Part shown: in pieces, positions 22,475 to 30,891 of the stretch
Numbering within the stretch: the first letter of the stretch is position 1
How the letters are laid out: every line of letters begins with the position of its first letter
Assembly: GCA_964396055.1 (NCBI GenBank)
Contig: CAYNDV010000027.1
Location: forward strand, 1-40,906
DNA length: 40,906 nucleotides
Direction of reading: 5' to 3'
Source: CAYJPV01 sp964396055
GTDB taxonomy: Bacteria > Acidobacteriota > Vicinamibacteria > Vicinamibacterales > JAKQTR01
Notes under the pieces: model-generated
The model's database searches: none
What the model saw: only the letters and a program-made list of their open reading frames with translations
What the model was told of the DNA's origin: nothing
Program-made: the position numbers and the translations under genes

Positions 22475-24825
22475 TACTTCTTGTACTCCTGCACGGGGAT
22501 GGCATCCATCACCCACATGCCACGCCCGTGCGTGGCCGCGACGATCATCCGATCGCGCGGGTGGATCACGATGTCGTGCACGTAGTTGACGGGCAGGTTG
22601 CCGCCCAGCACGTGCCAGGTGGCGCCGCCGTCGTGGCTCACGTAGGCCCCCACGTCGGTGCCCACGTAGAGGATCTTCGGGTTCGCCGGGTCCTCGGCAA
22701 TCACGTTGATCGGCCCGAGCGGGATGCCCGCCGCGAGGCTCTTCCACGTGGCGCCGAAATCGGTGGACTTCCACAGGTAGGCGCCGAAGTCATCGTCGCG
22801 CTTGCCGTTCTGCGACACGTAGACGGTGCCTTCGTCGAAGGCCGACGCCACGGCCTTCGAGATCCAGCGTTTCGGCACCAGGCCCTTCGTGATCTCGGTC
22901 CAGGTCCGGCCCGCGTCCCTCGTCACGTGCATCCGCCCGTCGTCGGTGCCCGCGTAGAGCAGACCGGCGCGCAGGGGCGACTCGACCAGCGCGAAGATCG
23001 TCTGGTACGGGATGTCGCCGAGCTGCTTCGGGTCGTTATAGGTGAGGTCCGGGCTGATGCGCTCGTAGGTGTCGCCGCGGTTGAGGGAGCGGAACACGTA
23101 CTGGCCGCCGTAGTACACCACGTTCGAGTCGTGGGGCGAGATGAGCAGCGGCGTCAGCCACTGGCCGCGCAGCAGGCCGTCGGCGGGGCTCAGGCGCGGG
23201 ACGATGCTCTTCGACAGCGGGCGGCCGCGTTCGTCCACCCGGCTGAGGTCGGCGCGGTTGACGTTCTGGTAGAAGCCCGCGGAGTAGACGATGTGCGTCT
23301 CGTACGGGTCGATGGCGTGGCGCGACCCTTCGCCGCCCGGCGCGTTCTCGAAGGCCTGCGCCGGCACCTTGTCGCGGCCGCGGCTCACATCGACGATGCC
23401 CCGCCGGCTGCCGTGGTCCTGGATCGAGCCGTACACGTGGAACGGCTTCTCCATGTCGTACGACACGTTGAAGAACTGCACCGCCGGCAGGTTGTCCAGG
23501 TGCTGCCGCCAGGTCTTCCCCTGATCGTACGACACGACGATGCCGCCGTCGTTGCCGTTGACGAGGAACTGGGGATTCGCCGGATCGATCCAGAGGGCGT
23601 GATGATCGCCGTGCATGCCGCGCAGCGGCTGGAACGACTTGCCGCCGTCCTTCGAGATGTTCAGGCCGAGGCCCATCACGTAGATGGTGTTCTCGCTGGT
23701 CGGATCGACGCGGATCTGGCCGAAGACCCAGCCGTAGGTGCCGGCCAGGCCCTCCATGTAGGCGTTCGACTCACTGACCTTGCGCCAGGTCGCCCCCTTG
23801 TCGTCGCTGCGGTAGATCTCGGCGCCCTTGATGATGTCGGCCTTCTGGCGGCCGTAGGCGTCGGTCTCGCCGGGCTTCGCGCGGCGGGCGATGTCGTAGT
23901 TGTCCACGAAGGCGTAGAGCACGCTGGGGTTGGACCGCGCGACGTCGAGGCCGATCCGGCCGCGCAGCGGCGCCGCCGGCAGGCCCGCGTTGATCGGCGT
24001 CCAGGTCCTGCCGCCGTCGGTGGTCTTGTGGATGCCGCTGTCCTTGTAGTCGGGCTCGTTGCGCGGGTCGTGCCATTTCTTCCGGATTCGCTGCCACGTG
24101 GCGGCGTACAGCACGTTCGGATCCGTGGGGTCCATCACCAGGTCGATGGCGCCGGTCCGCGGGCTGACATAGAGGATCTTCTGCCAGGTGGCGCCGCCGT
24201 CGGTGGTCTTGTAGACGCCCCGGTCTTCGTTGTCCGTCCACTCGCGTCCCGACGCGGCCACGTACACCGTGTCGGGGCTGGTCGGGTGAATCACGATGCG
24301 CGCGATCGTGTGCGTCGCGGCCAGGCCCAGGTGTTTCCAGGTGCGGCCCGCGTCGGTGGACTTGTAGATGCCCGCGCCCGCATTCGAGCTGCGGAAGATG
24401 TTGGCCTCGCCGGTGCCCAGCCAGATGACGTTCGGGTCGTTGGGCGCCAGCTCGATGTCGCCGATCGACGCCGTGATCTCCTGTTCGAAGATCGGCGTCC
24501 ACGTCACGCCGTCGTTCTCGGTCTTCCACACGCCGCCGGTGGCCGTGGCGGCGTACATGGTGTAGGTCTTCCCGCGGGGCGCCGCCACGGCGACGTCCGT
24601 GACGCGGCCCGAGATGTTCGTGGGCCCCAGGAACTGCCAGTTCAGGGCCTTGAAGGGCGACGCCGCCTTCATGGCCCGGTGCTGCTCGAAGCCCGTGAAC
24701 CGCACCTGGGGATCGGTGGGCAACGGGACCTGCGGCGCGGCCGGCGCCTGGGCCGACAACGCCACGGCCAGGACAGACGCCAGCCCGACGCCCGCGGACA
24801 CTCGGATCGTATGAGACCTGAACAT
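22474..24825 (-). CDS. Secreted BNR/sortilin (VPS10-like) beta-propeller protein
   Basis: The 783-residue protein has a signal peptide (MFRSHTIR then GVGLASVLAVALSAQA, cleavage near 27). Repeated Asp-box units follow: TENDGVTW, STDAGRTW, TTDGGATW, TTDGGRTW, SDDKGATW, SKDGGKSF, SYDQGKTW, TRDAGRTW, STDFGATW and SHDGGATW. At least ten Asp boxes imply one or two multi-bladed propellers. Many such proteins, common in Acidobacteria and Bacteroidetes, are annotated as glycosyl hydrolases, but no catalytic residues can be assigned. GGGAGG lies 7 nt before the ATG at 24825, which decides this start over one 17 codons upstream. Confidence 0.92.
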   Translation of the reverse strand: MFRSHTIRVSAGVGLASVLAVALSAQAPAAPQVPLPTDPQVRFTGFEQHRAMKAASPFKALNWQFLGPTNISGRVTDVAVAAPRGKTYTMYAATATGGVWKTENDGVTWTPIFEQEITASIGDIELAPNDPNVIWLGTGEANIFRSSNAGAGIYKSTDAGRTWKHLGLAATHTIARIVIHPTSPDTVYVAASGREWTDNEDRGVYKTTDGGATWQKILYVSPRTGAIDLVMDPTDPNVLYAATWQRIRKKWHDPRNEPDYKDSGIHKTTDGGRTWTPINAGLPAAPLRGRIGLDVARSNPSVLYAFVDNYDIARRAKPGETDAYGRQKADIIKGAEIYRSDDKGATWRKVSESNAYMEGLAGTYGWVFGQIRVDPTSENTIYVMGLGLNISKDGGKSFQPLRGMHGDHHALWIDPANPQFLVNGNDGGIVVSYDQGKTWRQHLDNLPAVQFFNVSYDMEKPFHVYGSIQDHGSRRGIVDVSRGRDKVPAQAFENAPGGEGSRHAIDPYETHIVYSAGFYQNVNRADLSRVDERGRPLSKSIVPRLSPADGLLRGQWLTPLLISPHDSNVVYYGGQYVFRSLNRGDTYERISPDLTYNDPKQLGDIPYQTIFALVESPLRAGLLYAGTDDGRMHVTRDAGRTWTEITKGLVPKRWISKAVASAFDEGTVYVSQNGKRDDDFGAYLWKSTDFGATWKSLAAGIPLGPINVIAEDPANPKILYVGTDVGAYVSHDGGATWHVLGGNLPVNYVHDIVIHPRDRMIVAATHGRGMWVMDAIPVQEYKK

Positions 24826-24886
24826 GCCTACCTCCCGTGGAGACGGGAGTATATCAGGCATGGACGGCCCGCCCACCCCGCAACCG

Positions 24887-25303
24887 CTAGATCCGGGTCC
24901 TGCAGTTCTTCCGGCAGCGGCAGTCGATCTCGGCCGTCCCGCCCGTGTTGTAGTCGTAGTTCAGCTCTTCGCCGGCCTGGATGGTGCGCGCCGCGCGAAT
25001 CCAGATTGTGTCGCCATCCACCTGCGCGTAGCAGTTCGGCTTGCACGAGTGGTTGATGAAGCGGGCGATGTTGCCGCCCACCGCCGCGTCACGCACCCAT
25101 CGGCGGTTGATGGTGAAGCACCAGATGTGGCCGCGTTCGAGGTACTTCGCCTCCCGGGGCTTGCTGTCCTTCGCCGAGATCTTCTCGCCGGCGTAGTCGA
25201 TGATGCGCGTGTTCTTGGTGATGGTCTGGAGCGCGAACACGCCCCACCCGTGGACGGTGGACTTGCGCCGCTCGATCCGCGGCAGTGACGACGGAGGTTT
25301 CAT
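24887..25303 (-). CDS. SET-domain protein, putative lysine methyltransferase
   Basis: A compact 138-residue SET domain: RKSTVHGWGVFAL (13-25), GNIARFINHSCKPNC (77-91, the SAM-binding NHSC), and GEELNYDY (111-118). A post-SET cysteine group follows at C128, C130 and C134, which with C87 would bind zinc. These motifs are needed for lysine methyl transfer in eukaryotic and bacterial SET enzymes and all are intact. The target is unknown. It is the first gene of a leftward group and diverges from the DUF309 gene by only 33 bp. Confidence 0.92.
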   Translation of the reverse strand: MKPPSSLPRIERRKSTVHGWGVFALQTITKNTRIIDYAGEKISAKDSKPREAKYLERGHIWCFTINRRWVRDAAVGGNIARFINHSCKPNCYAQVDGDTIWIRAARTIQAGEELNYDYNTGGTAEIDCRCRKNCRTRI

Positions 25304-25309
25304 CTCAAC

Positions 25310-25316
25310 TAAGATA
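25310..25316. promoter_or_regulatory. Shared -10 region for divergent SET and DUF309 genes
   Basis: The only AT-rich stretch in the 33-bp divergent gap is TAAGATA. It reads TAAGAT rightward and TATCTT leftward. Leftward, TATCTT ends 7 nt before the SET ATG, so that mRNA could be leaderless. No convincing -35 box is seen on either side. Confidence 0.4.
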
Positions 25317-25336
25317 CAACGGACACGCCGACGCGG

Positions 25337-25738
25337 ATGACCGATCCCTGCCACGACCCACCGCCGCCGCTGCTGCGCGAGGGCCTCGCCCAGTTCAACG
25401 CCGGCGAGTTCTTCGAGCAGCACGAAACCCTGGAGACGCTCTGGCGGGCCGAGGCGCGGCCCGTGCGGGCGCTCTACCAGGGTATCCTGCAGATCGGCGT
25501 GGCGTTCTACCACCTCCGCCGCGGCAACCATCACGGCGCCGTGGTCCTCCTCGAGCGTGGCCTCGGCCGTGTCGGCCCGTTCAGGCCCGTGTGCCACGGC
25601 GTCGACATCGCGCGGCTGTACCGGGACGCGTCGGCCGCGCTCGACGCCCTGCGGGCGCTGGGGCCCGGGGGCCTTGGCACGTTCGACTGGCGCCTGGCGC
25701 CCCGTGTGCACGTCATCGACGCGAAGGAACACCCATGA
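25337..25738 (+). CDS. DUF309 family protein
   Basis: A 133-residue helical protein with the DUF309 signature FFEQHETLETLW (27-38) and ALYQGILQIGVAFYHLRRGN (51-70). Two short helical hairpins surround the conserved His/Glu, which could bind a metal, though function is unknown. Its stop overlaps the start of the RidA-type gene (ATGA), suggesting coupling. Confidence 0.9.
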   Translation: MTDPCHDPPPPLLREGLAQFNAGEFFEQHETLETLWRAEARPVRALYQGILQIGVAFYHLRRGNHHGAVVLLERGLGRVGPFRPVCHGVDIARLYRDASAALDALRALGPGGLGTFDWRLAPRVHVIDAKEHP

Positions 25739-26865
25739 TCACCTCACGCCTCACCGCCGTCCTGCTCGTCACCTGCGCCGCCGCCGCCGCCGCGCAACCG
25801 CCCGCGCCGGTCACGGCCCGGCTGATCTACCGGCCCGCCCTCACCGCACCCGGTCCGGACGTGTCCGCCCAGACGACGGCCATCCTGGCCGCGCTCGACG
25901 GGCAGCTGGCATCCGCCGGATCGAACCTGGCTCACGTCGTGTCCGCTTCGGTCGTCCTGCGCGATGCGGCCGACTTCGGCCCCCTCAACGCGGCCTGGAC
26001 GAAGGCGTGGCCCACGGCCCCGCCCACGCGCACGACCGTGGTGGCCGGCCTGCGCCCGCCGGACGCACGGGTGCAGGTCTCCGTGGTGGCCGTGCCCGTC
26101 GGCGCCGAGCGCCGCGTGATTCACCCCGCGGGCTGGGCGCCGCCGGCCGGTCCCTTCAGCTACGCCATCAGGACCGCCGATACCGTGTTCCTGTCCGGCC
26201 TCGTCGCCCGCCGCGGTGCGGACAACACGATCGTGGCCGGCGACATCACCGCCCAGACCACGGCCATCCTGGAGAATGCGAAGACGGTGCTCGCCGCCGC
26301 GGGCCTCACGCTGGCCGATGCGGTCAACGCGCGCCTGCACATCACGGACACGGTCCACTTCCCGGCCATGAACGCCGCGTACCGACCGTTCTTCCCCTCG
26401 AGCCCGCCGTCGCGCGCCACGGTCCGGTCGGCTCTCGTCAATCCGGCCGACCTCGTGGAAATCACGCTCACGGCCGTAGCCGGGACCGCGAAGCGCGCCG
26501 TCACGACGCCGGCCGCGGACGGCACGCCGGGCCAGCCCAACCCGAACCTGAGTTCGGCCATCGAAGCCGGCACGCGTCTCTACCTGGCCGGCATGCTCGG
26601 CAATACACCCGCCACCGCGGGCAACGCGGCGGCCCAGGCGGCCGAGACCCTGGCGCGCCTCGAGCGCACCATGACGCTGGCCGGCTATTCGTGGTCCAAT
26701 GTCCGGGAGGCCTCCGTGTGGGTGACGGATCTGGCGGCCGCCGACGCGGTGCTCGCGGCGCTGAAGGCCCGGGCCGCCGGTGCGACCCCCGCCGTCACCC
26801 TCGTCGGCGCCGGGTTGATGAGCCCCGAGGGCCTCGTGGAAATCATGCTGACCGCTGACAAGTAA
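25735..26865 (+). CDS. Secreted protein with three tandem RidA (YjgF/UK114) domains
   Basis: The 376-residue protein starts with a signal peptide (MITSRLTAVLLVTCAAAAAAQP). Three RidA-like units follow at about 24-125, 135-240 and 250-376. Each has the family pattern of an inner strand plus QTTAILAALDGQLASAG or QTTAILENAKTVLAAAG helix and a V/LVEITLTAV-type final strand. RidA normally forms trimers that hydrolyse reactive enamines/imines, so one chain may mimic a trimer. The Arg that binds the carboxylate in RidA is not clearly conserved in each repeat (RATVRSAL in unit 2), so activity is uncertain. Export is unusual for RidA. Confidence 0.85.
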   Translation: MITSRLTAVLLVTCAAAAAAQPPAPVTARLIYRPALTAPGPDVSAQTTAILAALDGQLASAGSNLAHVVSASVVLRDAADFGPLNAAWTKAWPTAPPTRTTVVAGLRPPDARVQVSVVAVPVGAERRVIHPAGWAPPAGPFSYAIRTADTVFLSGLVARRGADNTIVAGDITAQTTAILENAKTVLAAAGLTLADAVNARLHITDTVHFPAMNAAYRPFFPSSPPSRATVRSALVNPADLVEITLTAVAGTAKRAVTTPAADGTPGQPNPNLSSAIEAGTRLYLAGMLGNTPATAGNAAAQAAETLARLERTMTLAGYSWSNVREASVWVTDLAAADAVLAALKARAAGATPAVTLVGAGLMSPEGLVEIMLTADK

Positions 26866-26877
26866 ACGAAGGACGCC

Positions 26878-27384
26878 ATGGCTACTACGTGCTCGTTCGA
26901 CGTGACGTCGACCATCGACCTGCAGGAAGTGGACAACGCGCTCAACCAGGCGCGGAAGGAAATCATCCAGCGCTACGACTTCAAGGGATCGAAGGCCGAC
27001 ATCGAGTTCAACCGCGTGGAGAACACGGTCACCCTGGTGGCCGACGATGAGTTCAAGATGACCGCCTTGTGGGAGATCGTGCAGGGCCGGATGGTGAAAC
27101 GCGGCGTGCCGACCAAGAACCTGAAGCTCGGCGAGATCGTCCGCGGGGCCCAGGACACCGTCCGCCGGGTCATCACCCTGCAGCAGGGCATCCCCACCGA
27201 CGCCGGCAAGGCCGTCGTGAAATTCCTGAAGGATCGCAAGCTGAAGAAGGTGCAGGCCGCCATCCAGGGCGACCAGTTGCGCATCTCGTCGCCCTCGCGC
27301 GATGAACTGCAGGCGGTCATCGCGGTGCTCAAGGAGCAGGACTTCGGCATCGCCCTGCAGTTCGGGAACTACCGGGAGAACTAG
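26878..27384 (+). CDS. yajQ: YajQ-family nucleotide-binding protein
   Basis: A 168-residue protein with the full YajQ signature: SFDVTSTIDLQEVDNALNQA (6-25), RYDFKGSKADIEF (32-44), KLGEIVRGAQDTVRRVITL and the end DFGIALQFGNYREN. It consists of two ferredoxin-like alpha/beta units. Some YajQ proteins bind cyclic di-GMP and act as transcription co-factors; binding is not shown here. The gene begins 12 nt after the RidA-type gene. Confidence 0.97.
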   Translation: MATTCSFDVTSTIDLQEVDNALNQARKEIIQRYDFKGSKADIEFNRVENTVTLVADDEFKMTALWEIVQGRMVKRGVPTKNLKLGEIVRGAQDTVRRVITLQQGIPTDAGKAVVKFLKDRKLKKVQAAIQGDQLRISSPSRDELQAVIAVLKEQDFGIALQFGNYREN

Positions 27385-27403
27385 GCTGACGGACCAGGCG
27401 CAC

Positions 27404-28567
27404 GTGGAAGCGGCGAGACGCCGGGCCGAAGCCGACGCGGCCGCGGAGACCGGCGCCCCGCGGCCGTGGGTGAAGGCCGGCCGGCTCACCGCCGGCGGCG
27501 CCGTGGTCCGCCTCGGGTTGCTGACGGCCTTCGTCCTGCTCGTCACCTTCACCGCGATGGACACGTGGGTGTTCGTCGTGGCCAGCCTGGTCGCGCTGCT
27601 GCCCCTCCCGGTCTATCTGGCGCTGGCGTTGTGGTTCGATCGGTACGAACCCGAACCCCGGGCGTTGCTCGCCACCGCCTTCCTGTGGGGCGCCTCGGTG
27701 GCCATCGTCGTCTCCGGCTTCCTCAACGAGTTCGCGGACGGCCTGGCCGGCGAAACGTTCGGCACCGTCGTCGGCGGGCCGATCAACGAGGAGGTCATCA
27801 AGGGGCTGTTCCTCTACTGGCTCTACCGGCGCCGCCCCGACGAGTTCGATGGCGTGATCGACGGGATCATCTACGCGGCGATGGTGGGCCTGGGGTTCGC
27901 CTTCGTCGAGAACATCGACTACTACGGCCGCTCGTTCGCCAGGGAAGGCGCCGGCGGCCTGGCAGTCACCTTCACGCTGCGCGGAGTGATGGGACCGTTC
28001 TCGCATCCGCTGTTCACAGCGATGACCGGGCTGGGGCTGGGGCTCGCCCGGCAGACCGACCGGGCGTGGCTGAAACGCGCCGCGCCGCCGCTGGGCCTGG
28101 CTGGGGCCATCGCGCTGCACGCCCTCTGGAACGGCGGGGCCACGCTGGGTTGCGTGTTCTTCGGCGTCTACCTGCTGGTCATGGTACCGGCCCTGGCTGC
28201 CGTCCTCGGGCTGATCGTCGTGTCGTTGCGGCGCGAGGGGCGGCTGATACGGACGCACCTGGCCCCTGAAGCGGCCTCGGGCATCCTGCGCGCCGACGAC
28301 TACCAGCGCCTGTGCAGCCTGCGCGGCCGCGTGGACGCGGGCTGCCGCGCCTGGGCCCTGGGCGGCCGCCGGGCCTGGCGCATCCGCCACGCCGTGCACC
28401 GCGCCGCCGCCGAACTCGCGTTTCTCCGGCATCGGGTCGCGCGCGGTGCGCAACCGCCGGATCCGGAACTGGAGGGCGCGTATCTGCGGATCCTCGTCGG
28501 TGAGCGCCCGGAGGCAGGGACAGAGTCAGAAGCCAGAAGCCAGAAGCCAGAAGGAGCCAGCCTCTAG
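27404..28567 (+). CDS. PrsW-family intramembrane metalloprotease
   Basis: The 387-residue membrane protein carries the PrsW motifs: E129-E-V-I-K133 in GPINEEVIKG, FAFVENIDYY, H201 in FSHPLFTAMTG, and H239 in LHALWNGG. PrsW cleaves anti-sigma factors within the membrane in Bacillus. Seven to eight helices are present. A cytoplasmic tail of about 100 residues (from 290) is Arg/Ala-rich. The last 15 residues (ending EARSQKPEGASL) come from a GAAGCCA heptamer array. A CTG at 27386 has a better ribosome site (GGGAG, 7 nt) than the chosen GTG, so the start is uncertain. Confidence 0.9.
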   Translation: MEAARRRAEADAAAETGAPRPWVKAGRLTAGGAVVRLGLLTAFVLLVTFTAMDTWVFVVASLVALLPLPVYLALALWFDRYEPEPRALLATAFLWGASVAIVVSGFLNEFADGLAGETFGTVVGGPINEEVIKGLFLYWLYRRRPDEFDGVIDGIIYAAMVGLGFAFVENIDYYGRSFAREGAGGLAVTFTLRGVMGPFSHPLFTAMTGLGLGLARQTDRAWLKRAAPPLGLAGAIALHALWNGGATLGCVFFGVYLLVMVPALAAVLGLIVVSLRREGRLIRTHLAPEAASGILRADDYQRLCSLRGRVDAGCRAWALGGRRAWRIRHAVHRAAAELAFLRHRVARGAQPPDPELEGAYLRILVGERPEAGTESEARSQKPEGASL

Positions 28568-28587
28568 CCCCACGTCCCACGTCCCTA
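28526..28587 (+). repeat. Composite short-tandem-repeat island 3
   Basis: TCAGAAGCCA units of period 7 (28526-28556) lead into CCTCTAGCCCCACG and CCCACGTCCCTAG heptamers (28561-28587). The first part codes for the PrsW tail and the last bases overlap the stop of the convergent methyltransferase gene. It has the GAAGCxA and CCCCACG modules but not the CGAACGGC one. Confidence 0.75.
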
Positions 28588-29817
28588 GCTCTTGGCGAAG
28601 AGCACGATCCGATTGGAATTGGTGCCCAGCCGGTTGTTCGACACGCCCCAGACGTTGGCGGTCTTGGTGAAGGTCTGGGCGTTGATGAGGACGAGGACGG
28701 GCTGCAGTCCCGCGGCCAGGCCGCACGGGATGACCGATTCCTCGAGACGCACCTTCCCGCCGCGCACCTCCCCCACCTCGAAGGCGACGAACCCTCCGGC
28801 CTTCAGCACGCGGCGCAGCTCAACAAACACCCGGGTCATCTCGGCCATCCACGTGGCGAGATTGGCCGTCATCGTAATCGTGACCGACGACGGGTCGATG
28901 CCGCAGAACCAGCAGCGCAGCCAGTTGTCGTACTTGTATTGCACGACGTTGAGGAACGGCGGCGACGTGACGACGAGATCCACGGTCGCGGCGGGGATGG
29001 CAGGCGTGTCATGCGCCGGGCATGTCAGCAGGTGCGCCGCCGGGCGTGCCGGCGCCCCGAACAGCGGGCGGTCGGCGGAGACATCCTTCAGGAGCGCCCG
29101 GCTCTTCTTGAGGATGACGGCCCGCACGTCCCGCCGGGGCGGCACCTGGCCGCGTGCCTCGTTGATCTTGCGCTGGGCCTGCACCGACGTGGCCTGGTTG
29201 GGCGGCAGCGTGTAGACCGAGAAAAACCCGGGTGAATGGCCGCTGAGCCGGTTGACGGCCACCATCCGGATCCAGCGGTCGACGCCGTCCATCATCCCGG
29301 TTCGTTCGCGCGCCAGCAGGTGCTCACGAAGCGCGCAGATCTCCCGCAGCGTGTCCGGGTGGTAGAAGACGAGCAGTTCTTCCGGGATCTCGGCCGGGTG
29401 CACCAGGTCGAGCGACGCCAGGCGGTCGCGTACGGCCTCCGCCGCCGGTGGCGCCAGGCGCGGGCCGAGCAGGACCGCGGTGAGGGGATTGACGTCGTTC
29501 GCGATCGGCACCCGTCCGAGCAGGGCAGCTTCCAGCGGCGTCGTGCCGCGCCCGGCGAACGGGTCGTACACCACGTCGCCGGGCTGCGTCAGCCGCTCGA
29601 TGAAGAACCGCGGCAGCTGCGGCTTGAAGCACGCGCGGTACGACACCTCGTGGAGGCTGTGCGCGTCGCGCTGCTTGCTCGTCCAGAACTCGTTGACGAA
29701 GGTGGGCACGTCGATCGTGCGCCCGCCGTCGAGCGCCGCCCGCGTCACGGTCCGCTCCGTGGCGCGCCCATCCCACCGGAAGTCTCCCAGCTCGCGCAGC
29801 ACCCGGTCTGTCGTCAT
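28585..29817 (-). CDS. Orphan DNA methyltransferase (N4/N6 amino type)
   Basis: The 410-residue protein has the SAM motif D86-PFAGRGTT (86-93), motif II NDVNP (108-112), and catalytic motif IV T284-SPPF288. Motif I comes first with about 190 residues between I and IV, an order seen in alpha-type and some circularly permuted enzymes, so the intervening region may be the target-recognition part. SPPF/Y is typical of N4-cytosine or N6-adenine methylation. No restriction nuclease gene lies nearby, so a solitary methylase is likely. The start MTTDRV at 29817 is preferred to one 21 codons upstream. Confidence 0.85.
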   Translation of the reverse strand: MTTDRVLRELGDFRWDGRATERTVTRAALDGGRTIDVPTFVNEFWTSKQRDAHSLHEVSYRACFKPQLPRFFIERLTQPGDVVYDPFAGRGTTPLEAALLGRVPIANDVNPLTAVLLGPRLAPPAAEAVRDRLASLDLVHPAEIPEELLVFYHPDTLREICALREHLLARERTGMMDGVDRWIRMVAVNRLSGHSPGFFSVYTLPPNQATSVQAQRKINEARGQVPPRRDVRAVILKKSRALLKDVSADRPLFGAPARPAAHLLTCPAHDTPAIPAATVDLVVTSPPFLNVVQYKYDNWLRCWFCGIDPSSVTITMTANLATWMAEMTRVFVELRRVLKAGGFVAFEVGEVRGGKVRLEESVIPCGLAAGLQPVLVLINAQTFTKTANVWGVSNNRLGTNSNRIVLFAKS

Positions 29818-29927
29818 CGCCCCCCATCGTACCCGCCAGGCGGTGTGGAAGCCAGCCGCGTCCGGGCCGACCTGTGGCACGATGGACGGGCACGCCGGCC
29901 GGCGCCGGCGCGTTCGCAGGAGACGCC

Positions 29928-30539
29928 ATGAGCCACGACACTGCCACGCCCGCCGCCCCGATGCCCATCGCCGACCCGACGCCGATTGGCCTGCTCTCCC
30001 TCGCCATCGGCTGCGCGGCGCTCACGCCGATTGCGTTCGGCGCCAGCCTCACGCCGGCCGGCATGCGCACGGCGGCCGTCTTCTGTCTCCTGTTCGGCGC
30101 GGGCGGGCAGCTGGTGGCGGGGATCGGCAACCTGATCAACCGCAACCTCTACGGCGGCACGTTGTTCACCACCTTCGCCTTCAACTGGGTGATCAACTGG
30201 TGGGCCCTCGACAGCCTGGCGCGCGGCGTTGCCCCCGATCCCGCCATCGTCTTCGCCGTGGACGTGTGCTTCCTGGTGATTTTCTTCGTCTTCACCTACG
30301 GCTTCGGCTTCTTCTCGTGGCTGCTGCTGCTGTTCCTGGTAGACATCGACCTGCTCTACGCGGCCCGCATCGCCCGGCACCTGGGCGGCGGCGACTGGCT
30401 GGCCCTGGTGGTGGCGGGGTGCACCGTGGCCCTCGGGGCGATCTCGCTGTGGATCGCGTTCGCGCTGCTCATCAACCCCGTGGCCGGACGCCGCATCTTC
30501 GCCTTCCCGGGCCCCGCGTTCCGCCCTCCGGCGCGCTGA
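29928..30539 (+). CDS. GPR1/FUN34/YaaH (SatP-like) acetate/succinate transporter
   Basis: The 203-residue protein starts MSHDTATPAAP with AGGAGA 4 nt upstream. The N-terminal DPTPIGLLSLAIGCAALTPIAFG matches the family NPxPxGL motif, followed by five more helices, giving the expected six. The first loop RNLYGGTLFTTFAFNWVINWW is typical. Members import acetate or succinate with protons, or conduct anions. The gene diverges from the methyltransferase; the 110-bp gap 29818-29927 holds no other gene. Confidence 0.85.
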   Translation: MSHDTATPAAPMPIADPTPIGLLSLAIGCAALTPIAFGASLTPAGMRTAAVFCLLFGAGGQLVAGIGNLINRNLYGGTLFTTFAFNWVINWWALDSLARGVAPDPAIVFAVDVCFLVIFFVFTYGFGFFSWLLLLFLVDIDLLYAARIARHLGGGDWLALVVAGCTVALGAISLWIAFALLINPVAGRRIFAFPGPAFRPPAR

Positions 30540-30603
30540 GCGCCGTGGACACCCGGCGGGAAGGGCAGCGCGAACGCCGCTCGGCCCGCCGTCCCTGCTG
30601 GCG

Positions 30604-30891
30604 TCAGCGGCTGGCGGCCAGGCGGGCCCAGTAGACGCCCGCGCCCGCCGCGACGGGCACGCTGACGGCAACGGCCGCGAGAATCAGGCTGACGGGCAGG
30701 TCCCGCAGCAGCCACACGGCTGCGGCCGACGCCGTCACCGCGTAGACGGCCATCACGACGCGGCCGGCCGGCGTCAGGCGCCTCGGACGCACGCGCCGCA
30801 TCACCCGGGTCTGGAACGCCGGCGGGAGCTGCGGCACGTCTGCCGCCAGGGCGTCCCTCAACAGCCGGTCCATCGATTCGTCATCATGCAT
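30604..30891 (-). CDS. Small membrane protein, putative anti-sigma factor
   Basis: A 95-residue protein overlapping the ECF sigma gene by 8 nt. A cytoplasmic part of about 42 residues (MHDDESMDRLLRDALAAD, PPAFQTRVMRRV) is followed by two hydrophobic helices (about 45-62 and 68-88). The N-terminal acidic/amphipathic pattern and position fit an anti-sigma factor, but the zinc HxxxCxxC motif of ZAS anti-sigmas is absent. Function inferred from context. Confidence 0.7.
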   Translation of the reverse strand: MHDDESMDRLLRDALAADVPQLPPAFQTRVMRRVRPRRLTPAGRVVMAVYAVTASAAAVWLLRDLPVSLILAAVAVSVPVAAGAGVYWARLAASR

